Shown: positions 12,140-20,899 of the stretch, piece after piece
How the letters are laid out: every line of letters begins with the position of its first letter
Position numbering within the stretch: the first letter of the stretch is position 1
Assembly (NCBI GenBank): GCA_947652605.1
Contig: OX393579.1
Coordinates: 39,190,970-39,254,969, forward strand
Direction: 5' to 3'
Source: Elmis aenea
Lineage: Eukaryota; Arthropoda; Insecta; Coleoptera; Elmidae
DNA: 64,000 nucleotides
Position numbers and translations under genes: made by a program
Notes under the pieces: model-generated
Told to the model about the DNA's origin: nothing
The model's database searches: none
What the model saw: the letters and a program-made list of their open reading frames with translations, nothing else

Positions 12140-12625
12140 TTGTATTTAATTAAATAAAATTTTAGACATATCATATGTGCAAAAAACCGGATTTTTTGAG
12201 CACATGCACACAATTCTTTCACTTCCGGTTTGCCCGGAAATGAGCCTAGCTTTGATATTTCAAATGGACCACCCTGTATATTTTTACATTTTTGGAAAGA
12301 GGAAGCAATTTTGAATACAGTTGTACTATTTTGGTTAATGTTTATAACCTCAAATAATTTTTGGACGAAAATGTGTTTTTTAATTATTGAGTGTAAGTCA
12401 TTTTTTTTTAAACGGAATGATAGTGGTACATTAAACAAAATAGTGCACCTGTATTCAAAATTGCTTCCTTTTTCTAAAAATGTAAATATACAGGGTGTTC
12501 CATTTGAAATACCAAAGTTAGGGTCATTTCCGGCCAAACCGGAAGTGAAAGAATTGTATGCATGTGCTTAAAGTCCCTGGTTTTTTTGTACATATCATAT
12601 GTCTAACTTTTCATTTATCTAAAAA
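12140..12625. mobile_element. Palindromic foldback element
   Basis: Sequences on either side of about 12390 are inverted copies: CACTTCCGGTTTGCCCGGAA...GACCACCCTGTATATTT near 12220-12280 against TACAGGGTGTTCC...GGCCAAACCGGAAGTG near 12490-12550. Arms are around 190 bp with an internal spacer. The near-identical peptides encoded on opposite strands are a by-product of the palindrome, not genes. The outer boundaries are approximate. Confidence 0.75.
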
Positions 12626-12749
12626 CAAAAAGGAGGTTTACCAAACTTTGTTTACACCCGGTATATCATTGGAATGGGGAAAAATCCTTTTTCTCGTGAT
12701 GCCACAGCCAACTATGGGTTCTATTTTAAAAAATACTTTATGTCACAAC

Positions 12750-12936
12750 CAGGGCCGCTCACAGAAAATTCGGGCCCCGGGGAAGCAATAGACAACGGGC
12801 CCGCCATTACTTTTAGTAAGGTTTAAATTTAATTTTAATAGAACAAAATATTGTGTATTAGCTCGAATCCGGGCCCCCTTGACAACGCCGGGCCCTGGGA
12901 ATTAGTCCCGTCTACCCCCTGCCGTGATAGGCCCTG
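12750..12936. mobile_element. 187-bp hAT-type MITE with perfect 8-bp TSD
   Basis: Starts CAGGGCCGCTCACAG at 12750 and ends GATAGGCCCTG at 12936. It is flanked by GTCACAAC at 12742-12749 and 12937-12944. CAGGG termini and an 8-bp duplication are hAT hallmarks. The interior has repeated CGGGCCC blocks. It encodes nothing. Confidence 0.85.
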
Positions 12937-12944
12937 GTCACAAC

Positions 12945-14255
12945 TCAAATATCGAATATTTTTTTTAATTGTCTACATTACTGCATTCTTATTAATAAAG
13001 TGCCCGCAGAACGTCAACATTATTTTCCGTTATTTTCATAAACAAGCGAGACATGATCATAAAACGAAAAATCGAGTTATCGGTGATAACTCGAAAACAA
13101 AAAAAGATAACCAATTTTAGTTTTCACCATTAACTTTTTTTCGAAAAAAGAGATCGAGGATGAGCGGTCCGTTTTTCGAAACCTCCGAGATTTCCTATGA
13201 AAACATCGAAATTTGCACACCCTGTACACATGTCTTCAACACGACATTCCCAAATTTCATACCTAGGTAAGTTTTATCTTTACCAATAATTACTATCTAC
13301 ATTAAAAAATACTCTAGTGACAGCCAGACTAGACTCAACTTGCTAGGAAAAGTTTTCATTAACTGATTAGAAGCATGCATCCTGGTCTGGTGGTATGCAT
13401 ATACGTTGGAGGTAAACCACTCGGGCACTTTCTTTATTAAAATTAAATTTTGATGCAATTCTTGATTTGAAGTTGTTTTTGTTGGAGTAATATCCTCACC
13501 GTTCAAACTTTAGGACAAAAGATACACGTACTCAGTTTCTAGTTTAATATGGGCCTTGGATTTAAAAAAAATCTTAGAAGTTACTTGCTTATTGAATGTA
13601 TACTAATACACCTTTCAAGTAGGGTGCGTTAATTACAATCAATGGCTCTAGTAACGAAAAATAATGTCGGTTAAATTAGACAAAACGTTACTATATTAAA
13701 AAGCTACTTAGTGATACCTACTTCCATTTATTAATAATAATGCATGGCACGGTAGATACATACAAAAATTAAATTGGCAAATTTTCTTAAACTTGAATAC
13801 ATCCATTGTGAGATTGTGACTGATATTAGAAAAAACTTTTGGAGGAAAAGTTGTAGACATTCTAACAAAGTGTAAAATTACGACATAAAAATGTCTAAAT
13901 GACATTTCAATTCTGAGCTAAATAAAAAAGTTGATTTTTTTAAATGAAAACCATAATTGGCTGTTTTCAGAAATACATATTCTTGCATTCTTTTCATAAT
14001 CTATGTAAAAAACATACAACAAAATAAGTTACACCGCTCTTAAGAACTAGGGCGTCTTAAAATAAAAATACTGCCATATTATGATTTTAAAAAGTTACTT
14101 GTAATACAAAAAGTAATGAAATTTTAACAGATAGTAAAGCTAGATCATTAGTATTTAATCATTTTTTTTTTCATTACCGCGTTCTTCCTAACCGATACAA
14201 ATAGGCAAATATTAATCGCATGGTAAATTATAATACCGAGTGATTCAGTTTGACT
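12945..14255. other. AT-rich stretch, no gene seen
   Basis: Contains an orphan CACACCCTGTAC end near 13216, again of the TACAGGGTG family. Open frames (13297-13506, 13708-13905) have no recognisable domains. Confidence 0.5.
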
Positions 14256-14259
14256 GTTG

Positions 14260-14725
14260 CACCCCTTTAACTTTGTTAATTTAAGAAGAAACCCCTGTAC
14301 GTAACCGTAACCCTTATATTTTTGTAAATCGCAGGAAATATTTTTTACGAGGAAATATGCCATCCTGGCGATAGCCATTTTTTATTTAAATAACATGTTT
14401 TACATGTACAGGAAAATTGAATTTAAAATATATTTATTATTTTTCACAAAATCGTTGTATTTGACTAAACAAAACACGATCGCTGTAGTGATGGACAATT
14501 TATAACTTGTCTAATTGTGTTTTATTATTTTTCGACAAAAAATCATTATTATATGAGTATCTATCGACTCAATCGAATCGCCAGCCTGACATATTTCGTC
14601 GTAGAATAAACATTTTACCGTCATTTGGTAGACAATTTCCTGCGATTTACAAAAATATAAGGTTTATAGGGGCTTCCTTTACAAAAATAACGAAAATTTT
14701 GGAATGCAACAGCTAAACGGTATAC
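14260..14725. mobile_element. Decayed foldback remnant
   Basis: TTTTGTAAATCGCAGGAAAT at 14320-14340 recurs inverted as ATTTCCTGCGATTTACAAAA at 14636-14655. The similarity extends outward (AAGAAACCCCTGTA against TATAGGGGCTTCC; TTGACTGTTGCA against GGAATGCAACAGCT). This is a palindrome with arms of about 100 bp around an AT-rich centre. No intact termini. Confidence 0.55.
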
Positions 14726-14794
14726 GTCACAAATTTTAAAAGCAATCATTAGTAACAAACTATACGACCATTAAAAATAAAAGATTATCTTAAG

Positions 14795-15112
14795 AGTGTT
14801 GTTGTTATATTTTAAGATAAAGCCGGATGTGTGGTGTTGCGCGGTAGACCTACTGAGCACGCCGTCAGCGAAGGAACCAAAGCCGTAACCAAATAAGCTT
14901 CCGGTCGCATGCCGTTTGACAGATCTACGAATAAAAATGTTTTTTTTCAGAACCACAAATTATTAAAGCTAATAGCGCTCATAGTAACAAAGATGTTTCC
15001 TTGGCCGCTAGTCGATTCGCAGTAGTCGTGTGTCGTTCATTGTAGTGTAGACGATAGTCGCTTGGAAATTCACACGAGCATCGTGTCGTCAATAAAACGA
15101 ATTGTCAGGTTA
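14795..15112 (+). other. Possible solo-LTR-like segment
   Basis: GC-richer than its surroundings. It runs from TGTTGTTGTTAT through a mixed-composition block to AATAAAACGAATTGTCAGG near 15090-15110. A TG..CA outline and a late AATAAA are LTR-like, but the flanking duplication is not evident and no internal retroelement lies next to it. A decayed unknown repeat is equally possible. Confidence 0.25.
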
Positions 15113-15185
15113 CACTTCTCACCAGAGTGGACAGGGAAAAAAGGAAGGATTTATTTTTGTAAAAAAAAAACAAATTGTATGTAGG

Positions 15186-15961
15186 TACAGGGTGGTCCAA
15201 ATTCGATAGGACTGCATTGGCATCTCGCTTAATATTCAAAATAAAGAAAGGGTTACCTCGCCAGAAATGTGCAGTTTTTTGAGACAATATCAGAACCGTT
15301 TTCAAACATATCCTATCATTTCCGGTTTTTGAGTTAATTCTTTACATAACTGCTGATTCTGACTATACCTTGTATATCTTTTATTCAAATCCTGTTTTTT
15401 TTTTTTTGTTTTCACAGCCTACTTTTTGTTGCTACCTGTTTAAGCTAACATAACATTTACTTATTGTTCAAAAGCAACAGATTGTAAATAAACAGGGATT
15501 CCTAAAAAAAAAACCTGTTTATCTCTAAAAAAAAAATCCTTTGTACCTTACGTATTGTTGAAATGAAATACATCAACTCTTATATTTTGAAAAAGAAAAA
15601 AAATAAATAATTTAAATAGGTCATAACCAACTCTAGCTTCCATTTAAGAAAAGTTAAGTTAAGATAAGGTAAGGTAAGGTAAGCGAGTGTAAAAAAGATT
15701 TTTAGTGCCATCAAATTCTACATAAAAATAATCTCAATAAATATATTCGTTATTAACAACAATAAGTGAGATTTGACACATTATAAAAATGACAAAAAAA
15801 AAAACAGTTTTTCGCTAATAACTCAAAAACCGGAAATGATAGAATATTTTTGAAAAGAGTTGTCTCAAAAAACTGCCCATTTTTGGTAATTTAACCGTTT
15901 CTCTATTTTGACTATTAAGTGAGATACCCATGTAAACTCATCGAATTTGGACCACCCTGTA
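15186..15961. mobile_element. 776-bp foldback element
   Basis: Begins TACAGGGTGGTCCAAATTCG at 15186 and ends with the complement at 15961. Inner matches include GTTTTTTGAGACAA against TTGTCTCAAAAAACTGCCC and ATCATTTCCGGTTTTTGAGT against ACTCAAAAACCGGAAATGAT. Arms are roughly 180 bp around an AT-rich centre that also holds a short AAGGT tandem run near 15668-15690. No coding content. Confidence 0.85.
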
Positions 15962-16093
15962 CAATTTACATACGCATGTGACATGTGTGTACGCGTCTTG
16001 TGCATTCGACATACGCATAGGCATCACACGCGGAAAGGAAATAAAAAATGCACTTTAAAAAGAGATACGAAAGAAAAAAATACGGAAAAAAGT

Positions 16094-16182
16094 GACAACG
16101 ACACGCGGTGTTCCCAAGCGGTCACCCATCCAAGTACTGACCGCGCCCGACGTTGCTTAACTTCGGTGATCGGACGAGAACC
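16094..16182 (-). rRNA. 5S rRNA gene, 3' part (nt 30-118) split by element 1
   Basis: The minus strand reads GGTTCTCGTCCGATCACCGA onward to the 3' end of 5S. It keeps the whole internal control region (box A, intermediate element, box C) but not nt 1-29, which lie across the retrotransposon at 20310-20349. A T-run terminator follows at 16085-16092. This marks the left edge of the array: sequence further left does not resemble the 5S spacer. A C-to-T-type difference near the 3' end (ACGACACG instead of ACGGCACG on the plus strand) distinguishes it from the other copies. Confidence 0.95.
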
Positions 16183-16548
16183 AATTCCAATTCAAACATC
16201 TTTATTGAACATTACTTACATTGATTGCAAACACATTGTTTGCTTACTTTATTGACAATAGTTTAAAGTTCCTACAGCTAAAGAACTGCTTATCTTTAGT
16301 TGAGATTTTATATGTAACTTAAAGCTAACTTATAGATATTTCACATTTATTATTGTTTTTATAGTTTTTGTTGCACTGATTATTTTTTTGTTTTTTGTTT
16401 TGTTTATTGCAGGAAAAATATTAAAAAACCTACATTTACTTCACTTTTTCTTCGCTTACGTATTTACATATTTACATTTACTTCAACTTTTATTTTATAG
16501 CAGGAAAAAAGCTATCAAAAGAAAAACCTGCTTGTATTGAATATTTTT

Positions 16549-19234
16549 TTATAAGTTTTCATTAAAAATTTGTAGGTATTGGTAGGCTAGTTTGTGTTTA
16601 ATGTGAAATGGTGTGTTGTTGTGTCGTATGTTGGTTATGTTTTTAATTAGTGGGTTGGTGTGAGTTTTATTGTAGTGTTTTTCAGAAATTTTGATTATGT
16701 GTTCTCGTATCATTTCAATGTCTATGTTTTCGTAGAGGTCTCGTATTATGGTGTATCTGTCCGAGTTTGTTATTAGTCTTACGCATTTCGTAGCTGTTAT
16801 TGATATCCCGCCCCATACTGGTGCCCCGTAAGTGAGTATAGGTCGTACCAGTGTCTTGTAAATTAGTTTCTTGTTTACAGTGCTTAGGTCACTGTTTTTT
16901 GTCATTAACGGGTATAATGTTTTCATTGTGCCGTATGCCTTGTTTATTGTTTTGGTTACGTGTTGTTTGTACGTTAGTCGGTGGTCGAGGTACATTCCCA
17001 AGTATTTTACAGTTTTTACAGGTGTTATTGGCGTCGAGTCTATTTTTATTGGTGTGAATGTCTTTATGTTCGTGAATTTCCTACTGAAGATGATGTTTTC
17101 CGTTTTGTCAGGGTTAATTTTGATTTTCCACTTTTTGTAGTATCGTTGCAGTATGTCCAGGTGTATTTGTAATTGTTTGTTTGCCACTATGGCGCTGAAT
17201 GAGTGTGCGTATATCGCCGTGTCGTCGGCGAAAAGGGCTATTTTTGTTTTGTCGAATTGTGGAATGTCGTTGACGTAAATGTTGAATAGTTTAGGACTTG
17301 GTACTGCGCCTTGAGGTACGCCCGCTAGTGGCGTTTTAAAGTCTGAATGGTCATTGTTAATGTTTACTTTAAATTTTCGTTCGGTGAGGTATGAGTTTAG
17401 CAGTGCTATTAAGTTGTCTGGTATTTTTAGTTTGATTAATTTGTAAATGAGTCCACTTAGCCAGACTGTGTCGAAAGCTTTTTGTATGTCTAATAGTACT
17501 AGTGCTGTTACGTTGTTTTTGTTAAAATTTATTATTACGTCGTTTGTTATTCGTGATGTTTGTTGTATGGTGTTATGTCCTTCTCTAAATCCAAATTGGT
17601 AGTTGTTCGTTATTTTTAATTTTTTGTCAGTGTTGTTTAGTCGTGTTAGTATCACCTTTTCCGCTATTTTGGATAAGCTGCTTAGCAGACTTATGGGCCT
17701 GTAGTTGCCCGGTAGCTTGTGATTTTTATTTGGTTTTGGTATTGGAACCACCGTTGCGATTTTCCATGCCTCGGGAAAGTGATTTAATTTAAGCTTTGCA
17801 TTAATGATGTAGGTAAGTTGTACGTTGTACCACTGCTTTTTTTATAAGGTTCTTTATAATTTTGTTGTCGATTTTGTCTGGGCCGGGGGCTTTCTTATTA
17901 GGTAAAGTTTTGATGATTGTCCTTATTTCGTTGGGATTTGTCAGTGCTTTTGTCAGTGTAGCATCGTTAGTTGGGCGAGTTGATGATAAGAAATTTCGTA
18001 CTGTTCGTTCGATTTCGATTTCGATTTGTTCTTGGTTAAGTACGTTTATGTCTGTGGTGTGGACCTTGGCGAATGAGTCTGCAATTAGCTCTGCTTTTTC
18101 CGCGTCCGTTAGTACTATCACGTTGTTATGTTCGAGTGCGGGAATTTGTAAATGGGGCTGTTTGAGGTTTTTCGTTATTTTCCACAATGAGTTGTCAGTA
18201 GGTTTTAGTGCTTGCAGTTTGTTGGTCCATTGTTCGTTTCTGAAAGCTTTTATGGCCCGTTTAATTATCGTATTGGTCTCGTTCATTTGTGTTTTGTATT
18301 GTATGTCCGCTGTTCTTTGCCATTTTTTCCTTGATCTGTTGCGGCTGTTAATTAGTATTAGTATGTCGTCTAGCAGTGAGAGTCTGTTAGGGTTAATTGT
18401 TATTAGTTTACTGTGTTTCTGTTTCGTTTTTAATATGGCAGCTGTGTATTTTTTTATTTCTGCATCCAGTTCTTCGGTGGTGTTAATTTGATTATTTATG
18501 GTCAAGTTTTCGTCCAACGTGCGTCTGAATTGTACCCAGTCCGTGTTTTTATATGATGTTATTTGTTTTTTGATGTCCTGTTTAGTAAAGTCTGTAATTT
18601 TAAATGTTATTGGGTTATGGTCAGAGTCCAGTTCGGGTAGTGATATGGGTGTCGTTACGTTCGTGACGTTCTTAGATATGATTAGGTCAATGGTCGACGG
18701 AGTCGTGTTGTTAGGTGGGTAATGGGTTGGTTTGTGCGAGTACATTATGTTAATGTTGTTATTGTCGGAGTAGTCTCTTAAGGTATTGCCGTTTCTGTTG
18801 TTCCTGTTGCACTGCCAGGAGATGTGTTTCGCGTTGAGGTCTCCTATTAATAGCACTCTATTGCTAATCTCAAGTAAGGCGTCCAAGTCTCTTTCCAGGA
18901 ATGTATTCGATGGTCTGTTATATGCGGCAATTATGTGTATGTTATTTGCTAATTTGCAGCAGATGTTTTCTATTGATGTATTGTCTATTTTTATTTCGGC
19001 GTGTGGAATTTTATCGGAAACTAACGCGATAACACCCCCCGCACCTATGTCTGGGTCCCTGTCTTTTCTTAAAATAGTGTAACCGTTGATTTTTAGTTTG
19101 TTTTTTGTTTTGAATTTGGTTTCGTTAATCAAAAATATGTCAATGTCATGGTGTTTTATAAAATTAATAATTTGATCAGTTTTGTTAACTAGTCCGTTGG
19201 CGTTCCAGGTTGCTATAGTCAAGTTAGATGTCAT
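16549..19234 (-). pseudogene. ORF2 endonuclease/reverse transcriptase of element 1, frameshifted
   Basis: The N-terminal 477 codons (19234-17801) hold the APE-like endonuclease: WNANGL, INETKF, AAYNRP, GDLNAKH and SDHNPI. The following 400 codons (17751-16549) hold the reverse transcriptase with LLDIQKAFD, GVPQGA and FADDTAIY. The two frames are separated by a tandem 7-bp duplication (GTTGTAC twice, near 17817-17830) that element 2 lacks. Compared with element 2 it also lacks eight codons after SITATK. The protein nicks 5S DNA and copies the RNA in place by target-primed reverse transcription; this copy is not autonomous. Confidence 0.92.
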
Positions 19235-20254
19235 ATTTGTGTATGTTTTGTGTAAAAGTGTAAAATGTTGTAAATGTATTCATTTTGCTGGTGCATTTTT
19301 TTAGTTGTTCGTTCAGGTCTTGTACAGCCTTTAGCATATTACTTACGTTTATTAGCGTGTTTAGTTCGTGGAACGCGTCCACTAATTCGCCGAGCTGTTG
19401 TTGAGTACTTGTTGATGTTTGTGGCCCTGGGGCCTGACTGGTGGCGGCTGGCTCTTGGGGGTTGCGAGTTGGTGGTGTCGTCCTGGTGATTGCACTGGGG
19501 TTGGATGTTGGTGGCTGTAGTGGCCTGGTCCACGCTTTGTGTAGCGGGGGCGGTGCTGGCACGTATCTCGGGGGTGGCTGGGTCGTTGTTTGCCTGTAGT
19601 GGGTGATGACTTCTATCCTTTTTTTATATACTGGGCATTCGATGTTATTAGCTGTGTGATTTTGGCCGCAGTTTGCACAATTGGCGTTAGTTTCCCTTGG
19701 TTTTTGGCATTCATTCGACCAGTGCGCGTCGCCACACTTCACGCACCTGGGGTTCGCCCTGCAGTTGGACGTGGCGTGGTTCCATTGCTGGCACCGGTGG
19801 CACTGTATAATCAGTTTTTTATTGTGGTGCCTTACCCACTGTATTTTGGTGTAGCACACATATTTCACACATTTTATCAAGTCCTTTAGAGTTATTGTAT
19901 TGTTTGTAATTATCAGGTATAGAGGTCTGTTGCTGCGCATTTTGTAGCATTTTGTATTGCATAGTTTGTATGCGTTTTGTAGATCTTCCTCTATTTCCGC
20001 TGTGGTAGGTTCGCTGTCTAGGCTCTTTAGGAGGAAGGCATGCGATTTTTCACTTTTGTTCGTGTAGGTGTGGAATTCAGTGCCTTCTTGCTCTAGGGCC
20101 TGTATGAGCAACTGCCACTCCTCCTTGTCCTCAACATAGATGTTGGTATTATTTTGTGAGTGTCTTAAATAATACCCTTTTTTATTTTGCTGTTGAGGGA
20201 TTCTGTTAGTTTTTTATGCTCTGTTAGCTTACCGTGTATTATAATAGGCGGCAT
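19224..20254 (-). pseudogene. Gag-like ORF1 of element 1 (Jockey type, needs -1 shift)
   Basis: RNA-binding nucleocapsid-like protein. After an N-terminal region with FHTYTNKSEK and RPLYLIIT (PRE_C2HC-like, as in Jockey Gag) come three zinc knuckles. These are CHRCQQWNHATSNC, CVKCGDAHWSNEC and CANCGQNHTANNIEC, near residues 104-165 of the main frame. A proline-rich stretch and a weakly coiled C-terminus follow. The only in-frame ATG (20254) starts a 29-codon frame (MPPIIIHGKL...). It leads into the main frame only by a -1 shift at A AAA AAG (20177-20183). It overlaps the ORF2 start by 11 nt. Whether the shift is programmed or a defect is unresolved. Confidence 0.8.
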
Positions 20255-20309
20255 CTTATTGATGTTTTTCTTTTTGTCTTCTGTTTTGTTTATTTCGACA
20301 TTAGTGGTG

Positions 20310-20349
20310 GGACGAGAACCGGTGCTTTCAACGTGGTATGGCCGTTGTC
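20310..20349 (-). rRNA. 5S rRNA gene, 5' part (nt 1-40) split by element 1
   Basis: The minus strand starts GACAACGGCCATACC and stops at GGTTCTCGTCC, then enters the retrotransposon. An AT-rich TTTTATTAAG lies about 25 nt upstream in the spacer, a plausible insect 5S upstream element. It lacks all internal promoter boxes. Confidence 0.95.
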
Positions 20350-20426
20350 TGTAATAAAATGCTTAATAAAAGACTCAAGTAGTTATAGTTGCAATGTCAA
20401 ATGTTAAAAATAAAAGAAAAAAAAGT

Positions 20427-20515
20427 GACAACGGCACGCGGTGTTCCCAAGCGGTCACCCATCCAAGTACTGACCGCGCCCGACGTTGCTTAACTTCGGT
20501 GATCGGACGAGAACC
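20427..20515 (-). rRNA. 5S rRNA gene, 3' part split by element 2
   Basis: Nucleotides 30-118 of 5S, identical in extent to 16094-16182, followed by a T-run at 20418-20425. The upstream neighbour is the 3' end of element 2. The matching 5' part is at 24669-24708. Confidence 0.95.
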
Positions 20516-20899
20516 ATACCATACCATATATCTTTATTAAATTTTTAACTAAATATACAGACCAATATCTTAGAAAATATTTCGTTTGCTTAAACTAATT
20601 TACATGTTCAAAGTTCCTGCAATTCAAAATTGCTTATCTTTGCTTATTATTTTTTGTATGATAACTATGTTATCTTAAATCACTGTTTTTAGTTTTATTG
20701 TTTGTAGTATCACTGTCACTTTTATTATTGTTATGTTTTTTTGTAGGAAAATGATGTAAAAAAACCTACATTTACTTCACTTTTGCTTCATTTACATATT
20801 TACATATTTACATTTATTTCAGTTTTTATTTTATTTTATTTTATTTTTTAGCAGGAAAAAAAGGCTAACCAAAAAAAACCTGCTTGTATTGTTTATTTT

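Larger units (their letters stand above)
16183..20309 (-). mobile_element. 5S-inserted Jockey-like non-LTR retrotransposon, element 1
   Basis: A 4.1-kb element between the two halves of one 5S gene, transcribed in the same direction as the 5S. An 11-bp target duplication (GGTTCTCGTCC on the minus strand) lies at 16172-16182 and 20310-20320. The 5' leader is only about 55 nt. Gag and ORF2 (endonuclease-reverse transcriptase) follow, then a 3' UTR ending AATAAAGATG and a short GGAATT-type tail, not poly(A). ORF2 is broken by a 7-bp duplication. The 5' half is essentially identical to element 2, while the 3' UTR is very different. Confidence 0.93.

Noticed and set aside
12052..12571. Two overlapping frames on opposite strands with near-identical peptides (161 and 113 codons)
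   Set aside because: They arise because the DNA is a palindrome; both arms translate alike. No domain, start context or neighbour supports a gene.
14795..15112. A confident solo LTR
   Set aside because: Reported only at low confidence because no target duplication or partner LTR could be found.
15947..16255. Open frame across the 5S fragment
   Set aside because: It reads through 5S rRNA sequence and the retrotransposon tail; the same peptide appears at 28809-29117 only because 5S is repeated.
17862..18722. Long plus-strand frames with hydrophobic composition opposite ORF2 (also at 22212-23084 and 26896-27642)
   Set aside because: Antisense shadows of the Lys/Asn-rich retrotransposon ORF2, whose codons read as Phe/Val/Leu on the other strand.
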